Assembly: GCA_022766785.1 (NCBI GenBank)
Contig: JALEOL010000057.1
Span: forward strand, 1 to 64,000
Direction of reading: 5' to 3'
DNA from: Oscillospiraceae bacterium
GTDB lineage: Bacteria; Bacillota; Clostridia; Oscillospirales; Ruminococcaceae
Length of the DNA: 64,000 nucleotides
Of the stretch, positions 5,771 to 15,654 are shown piece after piece. How positions within the stretch are numbered: position 1 is the stretch's first letter; the number at the start of each line of letters is the position of its first letter. The position numbers were made by a program, and so were the translations under genes. Below the pieces are notes generated by a model. It was not told the DNA's origin. It saw only the letters and a list, made by a program, of their open reading frames with translations, and ran no database searches.

Positions 5771-8764
5771 TTGCCAAACAAAAAGTATCGTGTACAGGAT
5801 ATTGCGGCTGACATGGGTGTTGACCGCAGTGAGATAATACAGCTGCTGGACGGGGCTTTTGAAGGCTCCAAGAAGGCTCAGACTTCTCTTACCGATCGGG
5901 AGATAAGCTATGTGCTGGAGAATTATTCCAAGAAGCATGAGGTAAAGAGTTTTGACGATTATTTCAAGGCTACTGCCGGGATCAAGACCGAAAAGCCCAA
6001 GGTAGAGGAAAAGAAGCCTGCTGCCAGAAAAAAGACCGCCGCAAAGAAGGAAGAAGCTGCGGCTGAGCCTGCTGAAAAGCCCGAGGTAAAAGCAGAGCCG
6101 AAGCCCGAGGTAAAAGCAGAGCCGAAGCCCGAGGTAAAAGCAGTGCCGAAGCCCGAGGTCAAGCCGGAGCCGAAGCCCGAGGTCAAGGCAGAGCCGAAGC
6201 CCGAGGTCAAGACAGAACCGAAGCCCGAGGTCAAGGCAGAACCGAAGCCCGAGGTCAAGCCGGAGCCGAAACCCGAGGTCAAGGCAGAGCCCAAGCCCGA
6301 AGCAAAGAACGACCGCCCAGCTGCTCCCAGACAGGGAGATCGTCCGGCGAACCGCGACAACAACGCGCGTCCCGCTAACCGCGACAACAGACCCTCCGAC
6401 CGCCCGTTCAACCGCGACAATAACGCGAGACCCGGCGCAAACGGGGATCGCCCGGCAAACCGCGATAACAACGCCAGACCCTCCGACCGTCCGTTCAACC
6501 GGGATAACAACGCGCGAACCGGCGATCGTCCGCAGTTCGGCAATAACAGATCCGGCGACCGTCCTTTTAACCGCGACAACAACGCGCGTCCCGGAGATCG
6601 TCCGCAGTTCAGCCGCGATAACAGGGGCGGCGACCGTCAGTTCAACCGTGACGCACGCAAGGATCAGGTAAATCCGCTGGCGGACAGCTCCAAGCAGAGC
6701 ATTAAGAAGCCGGCTATCGACTCTTCAAAGATCAAGGTGAACACTCCCCCCACACAGAAGCAGAAGGGCGAGGCTGTGCAGCGCGGCGAGCAGGTCACCA
6801 AAATGGTGGATACAAGGGGCAGCTATGTTGAGCTGGATAAGTACAACGAGCGCTACGAGACCATTGCGCCTGCCGGAAGAATGTCAAACGACAGCTTCCA
6901 GCGCAAGCAGAAGATCCAGCAGAAGTCCCAGAACAAGGGCAAGCCGTACAGTTCCAAGCGCGAGACCGAGGCACAGAAGCTGAAGCGTCTTGAGCTGGAG
7001 CGTGCGAGAAAGCAGCAGCTCAAGGTGCAGATCCCGGACGAGATCGTGGTTTCCGAGCTTGCTTCCCGTCTGAAGGTGACGGCTACCGAGGTAATAAAGA
7101 AGCTGTTCAACCTGGGTGTTATGGCTAACCTGAACGAGACTATCGACTTCGATACCGCGTCCCTGGTCGCAGAGGAGCTGGGCGCAAAGGTCGAAAAGGA
7201 AGTCGTTGTCACCATTGAGGAGCGTCTGTTCGAGGATACTCCGGACGATCCCGAGAGCCTTCAGCCGCGCGACCCCGTCGTTGTGGTAATGGGACACGTT
7301 GACCACGGCAAGACCTCTCTGCTGGACTATATCAGGCATTCAAGCGTCACCTCCACCGAGGCAGGCGGCATAACCCAGCACATCGGCGCATACAGAGTGC
7401 ACATAAACGACCGCGACATCACATTCCTGGATACTCCGGGACATGAGGCGTTTACCTCTATGAGAGCGCGCGGCGCAAGCATTACGGATATTGCAATACT
7501 GGTAGTCGCTGCGGACGACGGCATCATGCCCCAGACCGTTGAGGCGATAAACCATGCAAAGGCTGCCGGCGTTTCCATTATCGTTGCTATCAACAAGATG
7601 GATAAGGAAGGCGCAAATCCCGACAAGATCAAGGAAGAGCTCACCAAGTACGACCTGGTTTGCGAGGAGTGGGGCGGCGACGTTATCTGTGTTCCCGTTT
7701 CCGCAAAGACAGGCGAGAATATCGACACGCTGCTCGAGATGGTATGCCTTACCGCAGACGTGCTTGAACTTAAAGCCAACCCCAACAGGCTTGCCACCGG
7801 CGCTGTCATCGAGGCAAAGCTGGATAAGGGCAGAGGCCCTGTGGCTACCGTGCTGGTACAGAACGGTACGCTGCATTCCGGAGATGTGCTCATTGCAGGC
7901 ATGTCAGTAGGCAGAGTGCGTGTAATGCGCGACGACAAGGGCAGGACTGTAAAGGAAGCAGGCCCGTCCGTTCCTGTTGAGATCATGGGTCTTGCGGACG
8001 TTCCCTCCGCAGGCGACACCTTTGCCGCTGTTGAGGACGAGAAGCTCGCCCGTGAGCTTGTTGAGAAGCGCCGCCAGGAAGCTAAGGAGGCGCAGTTCAA
8101 GGCTTACCACCAGGTAACTCTCGACAACCTGTTCTCTTCTATCGAGGAGGGCACCGTCAAGGAGCTGCCTGTCATCGTAAAGGCAGACGTACAGGGCTCT
8201 GTCGAGGCTGTCAAGCAGTCCCTTGAAAAGCTCTCCAACGAGGAAGTGCGCGTTCGCGTTATCCACGGAGCAGTCGGCGCGGTAAGCGAGAGCGATGTAA
8301 TGCTCGCCGCGGCTTCCGGGGCTATCATCGTGGGCTTCAACGTAAGACCTCACCCGTCAGCTCAGGACAACGCAAAGCGCGACGGTATCGAGATAAGACT
8401 GTATCGCGTGATCTACGACGCTATCGAGGATATCACCTCTGCAATGAAGGGCATGCTTGCTCCCAAGTTCAGAGAGGTCGAGCTCGGCAGAGTCGAGGTA
8501 CGCCAGGTCTACAAGATCACCAATGTCGGCATGGTCGCCGGTTCCTATGTGCTTGACGGCAAGGTTGCAAGAAACGGTCAGGTGCGCATAGTCCGCGACG
8601 GCATAATCGTCGGCGACGACAAGATCGCAGGTCTTCAGCGCTTCAAGGATTCCGTCAAGGAGGTAGCTGCCGGCTACGAGTGCGGTATCAGCCTGGAGAA
8701 GTTCACCGACTTTAAGGTAGGGGACATTCTGGAGGCTTATGTGATGGAGGAATACAGGGAATAA
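5771..8764 (+). CDS. infB: Translation initiation factor IF-2
   Basis: 997 residues with a TTG start behind GGAGGAAAG. An IF2_N module ([21 protein letters not shown]) is followed by an unusual low-complexity region: about ten 8-residue repeats of the PEVKAEPK type (residues ~103-178), then an Arg/Asp/Asn-rich stretch with repeated [10 protein letters not shown] and [11 protein letters not shown] second IF2_N module begins near 418. The GTPase domain follows: GHVDHGKT near 506, DTPGH near 554, NKMD near 607 and SAK. Domains II to C2 are complete and end in a family-typical way. IF-2 places fMet-tRNA on the 30S subunit. The linker repeats are encoded by a 24-nt tandem repeat (6080-6300) that is prone to length change. 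Confidence 0.97.
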   Translation: MPNKKYRVQDIAADMGVDRSEIIQLLDGAFEGSKKAQTSLTDREISYVLENYSKKHEVKSFDDYFKATAGIKTEKPKVEEKKPAARKKTAAKKEEAAAEPAEKPEVKAEPKPEVKAEPKPEVKAVPKPEVKPEPKPEVKAEPKPEVKTEPKPEVKAEPKPEVKPEPKPEVKAEPKPEAKNDRPAAPRQGDRPANRDNNARPANRDNRPSDRPFNRDNNARPGANGDRPANRDNNARPSDRPFNRDNNARTGDRPQFGNNRSGDRPFNRDNNARPGDRPQFSRDNRGGDRQFNRDARKDQVNPLADSSKQSIKKPAIDSSKIKVNTPPTQKQKGEAVQRGEQVTKMVDTRGSYVELDKYNERYETIAPAGRMSNDSFQRKQKIQQKSQNKGKPYSSKRETEAQKLKRLELERARKQQLKVQIPDEIVVSELASRLKVTATEVIKKLFNLGVMANLNETIDFDTASLVAEELGAKVEKEVVVTIEERLFEDTPDDPESLQPRDPVVVVMGHVDHGKTSLLDYIRHSSVTSTEAGGITQHIGAYRVHINDRDITFLDTPGHEAFTSMRARGASITDIAILVVAADDGIMPQTVEAINHAKAAGVSIIVAINKMDKEGANPDKIKEELTKYDLVCEEWGGDVICVPVSAKTGENIDTLLEMVCLTADVLELKANPNRLATGAVIEAKLDKGRGPVATVLVQNGTLHSGDVLIAGMSVGRVRVMRDDKGRTVKEAGPSVPVEIMGLADVPSAGDTFAAVEDEKLARELVEKRRQEAKEAQFKAYHQVTLDNLFSSIEEGTVKELPVIVKADVQGSVEAVKQSLEKLSNEEVRVRVIHGAVGAVSESDVMLAAASGAIIVGFNVRPHPSAQDNAKRDGIEIRLYRVIYDAIEDITSAMKGMLAPKFREVELGRVEVRQVYKITNVGMVAGSYVLDGKVARNGQVRIVRDGIIVGDDKIAGLQRFKDSVKEVAAGYECGISLEKFTDFKVGDILEAYVMEEYRE

Positions 8765-8767
8765 GGG

Positions 8768-8990
<223 letters not shown>

Positions 8991-9004
8991 ATTTGGAGGG
9001 TTTT

Positions 9005-9397
9005 ATGGCTAATTTCAATCTTAAAAGACTTTCCGAGGATATAAAGAGGGAAATTTCCGCTGCGGTAAGCGGCGTGAAGGATCCCAGGGTCTCCAGGAAC
9101 TTCGTTACGGTGACTCATGTTGAGCTTACAAGCGACCTGTCCTACTGCAAGGTGTACATTGCGTGCCTGGGCGGCGAGGGCAGGACTTCAAAGGCGGTCG
9201 AGGGCATGACCGCCGCCTCCGGTTATTTCAAGAAAGCTATCGCCGCGAGGGTTAGAATGAGAAAGATGCCCGAGCTGATATTCCTGCCGGATAATTCTCT
9301 GGAGTACAGCGCGCATATCGAGGAGATCTTATCCAAGCTGCCAAAGCCTGCACAGCAGGAAGACGAAGAAGCGGAGGAGCCTGATGAGGAGAATTGA
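9005..9397 (+). CDS. rbfA: 30S ribosome-binding factor RbfA
   Basis: 130 residues from the ATG at 9005 behind GGAGG. The KH-like fold signature is present: RLSEDIKREISAAVSGVKDPRV, FVTVTHVELTSDLSYCKVYIACLG and MRKMPELIFLPDNSLEYSAHIEEIL, where the last block is the conserved C-terminal PxLxFxxDxS...I segment. The tail is strongly acidic. RbfA is needed for 16S rRNA maturation and cold adaptation. The track's start at 8858 lies inside the MITE-like repeat and is rejected. The gene overlaps the next by 14 bp. Confidence 0.95.
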   Translation: MANFNLKRLSEDIKREISAAVSGVKDPRVSRNFVTVTHVELTSDLSYCKVYIACLGGEGRTSKAVEGMTAASGYFKKAIAARVRMRKMPELIFLPDNSLEYSAHIEEILSKLPKPAQQEDEEAEEPDEEN

Positions 9398-10346
9398 CCT
9401 TAACGAAACGGCGGAATTCCTGAGGAGCAGCGACTGCTTCCTTATCCTCATGCACGGAAGCCCGGACGGGGACACCCTCGGCTGCGGCTACGCGCTGTGC
9501 GGAGCGTTGCAGCAGCTCGGGAAAAAGGCAAAGGCGGTCTGCCCCGACCCTATCCCGAAGAAATTCAGCTATATGTTCCGGGAGATAGAGCAGCAGGAGT
9601 TTGAGCCGCAGACTATCGTCACCGTTGACGTTGCGGATACCAAGCTGCTTTACGGCATGGCGGAGCTGGGCGCAAAGGCGGCGCTGTGCATCGATCATCA
9701 TGTCAGCAATACCGAGTATGCCGAGCGGCTTCTTCTCGCTCCGGAATATGCGGCGGCGGCGGAGCTTATGTTCGAGCTGTTCAACTCTATGCCCGAGGTA
9801 AATATCACAAGCTGTATCGCGGACTGCCTCTACACCGGCATCGCCACGGACAGCGGCTGCTTCAAGTACAGCAACACCTCGCCGCAGACCCACGTCTACG
9901 CCGCGGAGCTGATGAAGCTGGGCGCGGACATCGTGCCGATAAATTACGCTATGTTCGATATGAAAAGCCAGGGCAGGCTGAAATTAGAGCAGCTGGCACT
10001 GAGCAATATCCGCTATTACGCCGGCGGCAGGATCGCTGTCATCGACGTTATGCAGTCGCTGATAGATTCCATTGAGGGCATCGACAGCGAGGATATCGGC
10101 TCGCTTTCCGCCATTCCGCGTCAGATCGAGGGCGTGGATATCGGCATTTGCATAAAGGAGAAAAAGCCCGGATTCTACAAGGTGTCGCTCCGTTCCAGCG
10201 AGAATGCGGACGTTTCCGCGATCGCGCACCAGTTCGGGGGCGGCGGTCATGCAAGGGCGGCGGGCTGCGCGTTCGAGACCTCGCTTGAGGACGCCGAAAA
10301 GAAGATCGTCTGGGCGTGTGCAAAGGCGCTGGGTAACGCAGTATGA
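9384..10346 (+). CDS. nrnA: DHH/DHHA1 phosphoesterase, NrnA-like (oligoribonuclease/pAp phosphatase)
   Basis: 320 residues. Metal-binding motifs of the DHH family are complete: HGSPDGDTLGCG (motif I), VTVDVADTKLL (II), CIDHHVSN (III, the DHH signature) and GIATDSGCFKYSN (IV). The C-terminal DHHA1 nucleotide-binding loop is FGGGGHARAAGC. NrnA degrades nano-RNA and dephosphorylates pAp; some relatives cleave c-di-AMP-derived dinucleotides. Position between rbfA and truB is the standard Firmicutes context, with overlaps at both ends suggesting translational coupling. Confidence 0.9.
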   Translation: MRRIDLNETAEFLRSSDCFLILMHGSPDGDTLGCGYALCGALQQLGKKAKAVCPDPIPKKFSYMFREIEQQEFEPQTIVTVDVADTKLLYGMAELGAKAALCIDHHVSNTEYAERLLLAPEYAAAAELMFELFNSMPEVNITSCIADCLYTGIATDSGCFKYSNTSPQTHVYAAELMKLGADIVPINYAMFDMKSQGRLKLEQLALSNIRYYAGGRIAVIDVMQSLIDSIEGIDSEDIGSLSAIPRQIEGVDIGICIKEKKPGFYKVSLRSSENADVSAIAHQFGGGGHARAAGCAFETSLEDAEKKIVWACAKALGNAV

Positions 10347-11227
10347 CGGGTATCATCTGTGTGAACAAGCCGCAGGAATTCACCTCGTTCGATGTGGTTG
10401 CTTCTATGCGGCGGTGCTTCGGCACCAAGAAGATGGGTCACGGCGGCACTCTCGACCCTATGGCTACCGGGGTTCTGCCGGTGTTTGTCGGTGGGGCTAC
10501 AAAAGCGGTTGACCTCGTTCCGGACGACAGCAAAAGCTACCGCGCAGGCTTCCGGCTGGGGCTGGTCTCCGACACCCAGGATATCTGGGGGAAGCTGAGA
10601 TCGCGCTGCGAAAACGGTATTTCCGAGGCGGAGATTCAGTTCGCCCTGGAGGATTTCCGGGGAGAGATAATGCAGATACCGCCGATGTATTCCGCGCTGA
10701 AGGTCAACGGGCAGAAGCTCTGCGACCTGGCGCGCAGGGGTATCGAGGTGGAGCGCAAGCCACGTCCCGTGACCATATCCCGGCTGGAGCTTGCAAGCTT
10801 TGACGGTACAGACGGCGTGCTGGAGGTGGACTGCTCCGGCGGCACATATATCCGCACGCTGATAAACGACATCGGCGAAGCCCTCGGCACCGGCGCAATA
10901 ATGACCAGTCTGTGCAGGACAAAAAGCTGCGGTTTCACGCTGGAAAGCTGCCACGGGCTGGAGGAGATTCGCGGCGCGGACAGGGAACAGCTGGAACGCT
11001 GGCTTATCCCGGTGGAGGCGGTTTTCGCAGAACTGCCGGAGATACCGCTGGACGAGGTTCAGCGGAGAATGTACCTCAACGGCGTGCGGCTGGACGCCGA
11101 CAGGCTCATGAAGCGTTCCGGGACGGGCATTCTCAGCCGCGTCACCTTTGGCGGAGAGTTCCTCGGGGTGGGGCGTATCAATACAGACGGAGAGCTTGTT
11201 CCGGTGAAGCAGTTCCGGAGCGAGTGA
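10343..11227 (+). CDS. truB: tRNA pseudouridine(55) synthase TruB
   Basis: 294 residues. TGIICVNKPQEFTSFDVV opens the protein and GHGGTLDPMATGVLPVFVG carries the catalytic Asp near residue 38. KSYRAGFRLGLVSDTQDIWG, QIPPMYSALKVNGQKLCDLARRG and VDCSGGTYIRTLINDIG are the remaining family blocks. TruB modifies U55 in the T loop of elongator tRNAs. The ATG overlaps the nrnA stop (ATGA). Confidence 0.96.
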   Translation: MTGIICVNKPQEFTSFDVVASMRRCFGTKKMGHGGTLDPMATGVLPVFVGGATKAVDLVPDDSKSYRAGFRLGLVSDTQDIWGKLRSRCENGISEAEIQFALEDFRGEIMQIPPMYSALKVNGQKLCDLARRGIEVERKPRPVTISRLELASFDGTDGVLEVDCSGGTYIRTLINDIGEALGTGAIMTSLCRTKSCGFTLESCHGLEEIRGADREQLERWLIPVEAVFAELPEIPLDEVQRRMYLNGVRLDADRLMKRSGTGILSRVTFGGEFLGVGRINTDGELVPVKQFRSE

Positions 11228-11262
11228 CGATGCCGGTTTTTCCGGCGAAGATGGTGAAATAA

Positions 11263-12159
11263 TTGATAGACATAACAAACAGCGGCAGGGCGGCGGAAAA
11301 GACCGCCGTTGCGCTGGGATATTTTGACGGACTGCATCTCGGGCATGTCGGCGTTATCAGCGCCGCGCTGTCTCAGCAGGGGTTAAAGCCTGCGGTGTTC
11401 ACGTTCAACTGCGACACCACGCTGCCTAAGTTCCGCGGCCCGGAGGATATAATCTCGTTCGAGAACAAGTGCGAGCTTATGGAAAGGCTGGGCGTACAGT
11501 ACATCTACGCTCCGGATTTCGCGGAGGTGTGCACTCTCACGGACGAGGAGTTCGTGAAGAATATTCTGATCGACAGGCTGAATGCAGGATACGCATGCTG
11601 CGGAAGAAACTTCCGGTTCGGTAAGGGCGGAAGCGGAACGCCGGAGCGCCTGGCAGAGATAGGGGCAGAATACGGAATGCGCGCCGGGGTCGTCCCGGAC
11701 GTATGCCTTGACGGGCAGATCATCAGTTCTACCCGTATCCGCGAGCATATCCGCCGCGGCGAGATCGAGCAGGCGAACAGGCTGCTGGGCTATGAGCTGT
11801 GGTACAGGCTGCCCGTGGTCAGGGGGAACGAGATCGGCAGGACGATAAACTTCCCGACGATAAACCAGATAATACCGGATACCAACATAATCCCCCGCCA
11901 CGGCGTATACAAGAGCTATGTTGAGGTAGACGGGAAGCAGTATCACGGCGTTACCAACATCGGCATAAAGCCCACTGTGGTGCGCCACGACGGCACCGGT
12001 ACGGTCATGGAAACGCACATTATCGGCTACAGCGGCGACCTTTACGGGCAGAATATCGCGGTGGCTCTGGTGAGGTTCATCAGACCCGAGGTGAAGTTCC
12101 CTGGGCTGGAGGAGCTGAAACAGCAGATCGCCAGGGACAAGGAAAACGCTATGCACTGA
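11263..12159 (+). CDS. ribF: Bifunctional riboflavin kinase / FAD synthetase
   Basis: 298 residues. The N-terminal nucleotidyltransferase half shows LGYFDGLHLGHVGV (HxGH motif) and ISSTRIREHIRRGEIEQANRLLG. The C-terminal kinase half shows GRTINFPTINQI, PRHGVYKSYVEVDGKQYHGVTNIGIKPTV and ETHIIGYSGDLYGQNIAVALVRFIRPE. It converts riboflavin to FMN and then FAD. The start is TTG at 11263 with only a weak SD. It is the last gene of the rimP operon. Confidence 0.95.
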   Translation: MIDITNSGRAAEKTAVALGYFDGLHLGHVGVISAALSQQGLKPAVFTFNCDTTLPKFRGPEDIISFENKCELMERLGVQYIYAPDFAEVCTLTDEEFVKNILIDRLNAGYACCGRNFRFGKGGSGTPERLAEIGAEYGMRAGVVPDVCLDGQIISSTRIREHIRRGEIEQANRLLGYELWYRLPVVRGNEIGRTINFPTINQIIPDTNIIPRHGVYKSYVEVDGKQYHGVTNIGIKPTVVRHDGTGTVMETHIIGYSGDLYGQNIAVALVRFIRPEVKFPGLEELKQQIARDKENAMH

Positions 12160-12163
12160 GCAG

Positions 12164-12202
12164 TTATAGTGAACTTCAAAAAAATTTTGACGTTCACTAT
12201 AA
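12164..12202. repeat. Inverted repeat after ribF
   Basis: An 11-bp perfect inverted repeat TTATAGTGAAC/GTTCACTATAA around a 17-nt A/T-rich loop (TTC-A7-T4-GAC). It follows ribF but has no U-tract of the usual kind, so its use as a terminator is uncertain; it could act in either direction. Confidence 0.5.
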
Positions 12203-12262
12203 AAACTTATTAAAATTGCCTCGCACATTCGTTCGCTGCGCTCACTTCGTGAGTATAGGCAA

Positions 12263-12296
12263 ATATCAAACGTAAAAGGAATCTGGCGTTTGATAT
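12263..12296. promoter_or_regulatory. Inverted repeat overlapping a TATAAT box upstream of gltX
   Basis: ATATCAAACG and CGTTTGATAT form a perfect 10-bp inverted repeat separated by 14 nt. The right arm runs into GATATAAT, a possible -10 box (TATAAT, 12294-12299) without a clear -35. It might be an operator or the base of a leader hairpin for gltX. Only the repeat itself is certain. Confidence 0.4.
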
Positions 12297-12351
12297 AATT
12301 AGCATGATATCGCTTTTCAGGGCGTAAAAATACACGAAAGGACAATGACAA

Positions 12352-13800
12352 ATGGAAGTCAGGACAAGATTTGCACCCAGTCCCACTGGGTACATGCATA
12401 TAGGAAATCTGCGCACCGCGCTGTATACCTATCTTATCGCAAGGAAGAACAACGGCAAGTTTATCCTGCGTATCGAGGATACCGACCAGGGGCGCTATGT
12501 CGAGGGCGCGACCGACGTTATATACAGGACGCTTCGCACCTGCGGACTGAACTGGGACGAAGGTCCGGATATCGGAGGTCCCTGCGGTCCGTATATCCAG
12601 AGCGAGAGGATGGGCATGTTCAGGGAATACGCCGAGAAGCTGGTGGAAACAGGACATGCGTACTACTGCTTCTGCGGCAAGAACGAAGCAGCCGGCGAGG
12701 ATACCGCGAACGGGCTTGCTTCCGCACAGCGCTGCCCCTGCCGTGATCTGCCCGTTGATGAGGCCAGGAAGCGTCATGACGCCGGTGAAAGCTGCGTTAT
12801 CCGCCAGAAGATCCCCAACGAGGGTACTACTACGTTCCATGATGAGATCTACGGCGATATCACCGTTGAGAACATTGACCTTGACGACCAGGTGCTGCTG
12901 AAATCCGATGGAATGCCGACATACAACTTTGCAAATGTCGTTGACGACCATACAATGGGTATAACCCACGTCGTAAGAGGAAACGAGTATCTGTCCTCCG
13001 CACCGAAGTACAATCTTCTGTACGAGGCTTTCGGGTGGACGCCTCCGCTGTATATCCACGTTGAGCACATCATGCGCGACGCCACACACAAGCTCTCCAA
13101 GCGCGACGGCGACGCTTCCTTCGAGGATTTCCGTGCAAAGGGATATCTCACCGAGGCTATACTGAACTACATTCTGCTGCTGGGCTGGGCGCCCAAGGGT
13201 GAGCAGGAGATATTTACGCTGGACGAGATGATAGAGGCGTTCGATCTGAGCGGAATTTCCAAGTCCCCGGCGATATTCGACCCGTTAAAGCTGACTGCGA
13301 TAAACGCTGTCTATATCCGTGCGCTTCCGCTGGAGAAGTTCGTGGAGCTTGCCGAGCCGTGGATAAGAAAGACCTGCACACGCACCGACATCGACCTGCC
13401 GTTGCTCTGCCAGGGTCTTCAGCCGCGCACCGAGGTGTTCAGCGATATACCCGAGCGCGTGGATTTCATCGACCAGATGCCGGAATATTCCATTGACATG
13501 TATGTCAGCAAGAAGATGAAGACTACACCCGAGACCTCCCTCGAAGCGCTGAAGAAGCTCATTCCGGTCATCGAGGGCGTTGAGGACTTCACCGCCGGGA
13601 ATATTCACGACGCGCTCTTTAAGCAGATTGAAGCGGACGGCGTGAAGAACGGTCTGTATCTCTATCCGCTGCGTGTTGCGCTGTCCGGCAAGGCGGTCAC
13701 TCCCGGCGGCGGCGTGGAGCTTGCGAAGATACTCGGCAAGGAGGATACCATCGCACGCATGAAGAAGGCGGTGGAGAAGCTTACCGCTGAACTTGGCTGA
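12352..13800 (+). CDS. gltX: Glutamyl-tRNA synthetase
   Basis: 482 residues, normal length. The class I signature is FAPSPTGYMHIGNLRTALY (HIGH variant HIGN) and the KMSKS loop is HKLSKRDGD near residue 246. RIEDTDQGRYVEGA and MPTYNFANVVDDHTMGITHVVRGNEYLSSAPK are further diagnostic blocks. The Cys pair in YYCFCGK followed by CPC is compatible with the zinc-binding insertion of the bacterial enzyme. AAAGGA precedes the ATG. No gatCAB genes are in the window, so discrimination between tRNA-Glu and tRNA-Gln cannot be judged. Confidence 0.96.
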   Translation: MEVRTRFAPSPTGYMHIGNLRTALYTYLIARKNNGKFILRIEDTDQGRYVEGATDVIYRTLRTCGLNWDEGPDIGGPCGPYIQSERMGMFREYAEKLVETGHAYYCFCGKNEAAGEDTANGLASAQRCPCRDLPVDEARKRHDAGESCVIRQKIPNEGTTTFHDEIYGDITVENIDLDDQVLLKSDGMPTYNFANVVDDHTMGITHVVRGNEYLSSAPKYNLLYEAFGWTPPLYIHVEHIMRDATHKLSKRDGDASFEDFRAKGYLTEAILNYILLLGWAPKGEQEIFTLDEMIEAFDLSGISKSPAIFDPLKLTAINAVYIRALPLEKFVELAEPWIRKTCTRTDIDLPLLCQGLQPRTEVFSDIPERVDFIDQMPEYSIDMYVSKKMKTTPETSLEALKKLIPVIEGVEDFTAGNIHDALFKQIEADGVKNGLYLYPLRVALSGKAVTPGGGVELAKILGKEDTIARMKKAVEKLTAELG

Positions 13801-13947
13801 ATTTTACGTCTTATTCATTGTTAATTCACGCTATCGTCACTTTAGTGTGTTAATCTGAATATATATCGGTGTATATCGCGGTCATGCTCCGCGGAATAAA
13901 CCGCAGGAATATTGACGGGCAGACCCAGCCCGAAAAAGGACATATCT

Positions 13948-14916
13948 ATGATCGAAGTAAAAAATCTGAGCAAAAGCTACGGCAGCAAGCTCGCAGTGGA
14001 CGGTATCAGCTTCACCGCAGGGGAGAGCGAGATACTCGGCTTCCTGGGGCCTAACGGCGCCGGAAAATCCACCACGATGAATATGCTGACCGGTTATCTG
14101 TCATCGTCCGGAGGACAGGCGCTCATCAACGGCGTCGATATCCTGGAAGATCCGGTTCGCGCGAAGAAGGACATAGGCTACCTTCCCGAGCAGCCGCCGC
14201 TGTATCTCGACATGACGGTGATGGAGTACCTGAATTTCGTTTACAGCCTGAAAAAGTGCAGGCTGCCCAAGGCTTCGCACCTGGCGGAAATATGCAGCCT
14301 GGTGAAGATAACCGACGTGTCGAAGCGCGTTATCCGCAACCTGTCAAAGGGCTACAAGCAGCGCGTGGGACTTGCCCAGGCGCTTGTGGGCAACCCCCGG
14401 GTGCTTATCCTGGACGAGCCGACTGTAGGTCTTGACCCGAAGCAGATAATCGAGATACGCACGCTGATAAAGAAGCTTGGCAGGAACCACACGGTAATAC
14501 TGTCCTCGCATATCCTGTCCGAGGTGCAGGCGGTGTGCGATAAGATCGTTGTCATAGACAAGGGCAGGCTGGTTGCTAACGACACCACCGAGCACCTTTC
14601 CCAGAGTCTGTCGGCGGATCACAAGCTCACCGTGCAGATCGAAGGCCCCACCAAGGAGGTCAAGGCGCTGCTGGAGCAGATTCCGGACATGGAGGAGGTT
14701 CACCTCAACCGCACTGTCGACAAGACGATCGGCGAGTTTGAGCTGAACGCCAGGGAGGGCTGCGATATCCGCCGCGAGGTGTTCAAGCGCATGGCGGCGA
14801 GAAACTACCCCATTCTGCTGATGAGAAGCAGCGAGCTGACGCTGGAGGAGATCTTCCTCAAGCTCACCACCGGTGATTTCTACGGCAATACTGACAACGG
14901 AGGTGCGCGCAAATGA
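13948..14916 (+). CDS. ABC transporter ATP-binding protein (GldA-like)
   Basis: 322 residues from the ATG at 13948, 7 nt after AAAGGA; the track's GldA ORF starts too early. Walker A is GPNGAGKST near 34, the signature is LSKGYKQR near 131, and Walker B is VLILDEPT near 151, followed by LSSHILSEV with the H-loop. The C-terminal ~90 residues are an extra domain seen in ABC-2 type exporters. The start of the next gene overlaps its stop. With the two downstream genes it forms a Gld-type system of unknown substrate. Confidence 0.9.
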   Translation: MIEVKNLSKSYGSKLAVDGISFTAGESEILGFLGPNGAGKSTTMNMLTGYLSSSGGQALINGVDILEDPVRAKKDIGYLPEQPPLYLDMTVMEYLNFVYSLKKCRLPKASHLAEICSLVKITDVSKRVIRNLSKGYKQRVGLAQALVGNPRVLILDEPTVGLDPKQIIEIRTLIKKLGRNHTVILSSHILSEVQAVCDKIVVIDKGRLVANDTTEHLSQSLSADHKLTVQIEGPTKEVKALLEQIPDMEEVHLNRTVDKTIGEFELNAREGCDIRREVFKRMAARNYPILLMRSSELTLEEIFLKLTTGDFYGNTDNGGARK

Positions 14917-15638
14917 CAGCTATAATGAAGCGTGAGTTCGCTTCCTATTTCACATCTCCGCTGGGCTATGTTTACCTTGCGGTGTTCTACGGGTTTTCCG
15001 GGCTGTTCCTGTGGATGAGCTGCCTTACGGCTTCCTCCGCAGATATGTCTGTGGTGTTCCTGTGGATGTTCTTTATTATGGTTATCCTCATTCCGATACT
15101 TACCATGAGGACAATGGCGGACGACAAGCGCCAGAAAACCGACCAGCTGACCCTCACCTCTCCGGTGAGCCTGTTCGGACTGGTCGCAGGAAAGTTCCTC
15201 GCGGCGTTCTTCATCTTCCTCATCGGCGCTGCGATAATGCTGGTTTACGCGGTGGGTCTTTCGGCTGCCGTGGCTAATTCCGGCACCGGCGCTGTGTTCA
15301 ACTGGGCGGGATTTTTCGGTAATTTCGTGGGAATTATCCTGATGGGCAGCGTGTTCATCTCGGCAGGTATTTTCATCTCCAGCCTTACTGAAAACCAGAT
15401 GATCGCCGCTATCGGCAGTATCGGCGTGAATATTCTGATCTGCCTGTTCGATATTATTTCGAATTTCGTGTCAGCGCCATTCCTCAAGAATATCATCAAT
15501 GCGCTTTCGGTGCTGTATAAGTACCAGGAATTCACATACGGCATATTCAGCCTGAAGAATATCCTGTTCTTCCTTAGCCTGATCGCAATATTCAACTTCC
15601 TGACGATGCGCGTTATCGAACGCCGCCGCTGGAGCTGA
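14913..15638 (+). CDS. ABC-2 type permease (GldF-like)
   Basis: 241 residues with about six membrane segments, for example YVYLAVFYGFSGLFLWMSCL, VVFLWMFFIMVILIPILTM and IIMLVYAVGLSAAV-type helices. MRTMADDKRQKTDQLTLTSPVS is the cytoplasmic loop conserved in GldF/NosY-like permeases. Four-base overlap with the ATPase gene shows coupling. In Bacteroidetes GldF belongs to gliding machinery; in Clostridia the family occurs without gliding, so the name is structural only. Confidence 0.88.
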   Translation: MTAIMKREFASYFTSPLGYVYLAVFYGFSGLFLWMSCLTASSADMSVVFLWMFFIMVILIPILTMRTMADDKRQKTDQLTLTSPVSLFGLVAGKFLAAFFIFLIGAAIMLVYAVGLSAAVANSGTGAVFNWAGFFGNFVGIILMGSVFISAGIFISSLTENQMIAAIGSIGVNILICLFDIISNFVSAPFLKNIINALSVLYKYQEFTYGIFSLKNILFFLSLIAIFNFLTMRVIERRRWS

Positions 15639-15654
15639 GAAAGGAGGAGCAGAT

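Noticed and set aside
6083-6300. CRISPR or intergenic tandem repeat
   Set aside because: The repeat lies in frame within infB and encodes PEVKAEPK octads without spacers.
11383-13089. 568-aa minus-strand ORF
   Set aside because: It lies antisense to ribF and gltX, which are beyond doubt. It has no domain-like content and is a by-product of biased codon use on the other strand.
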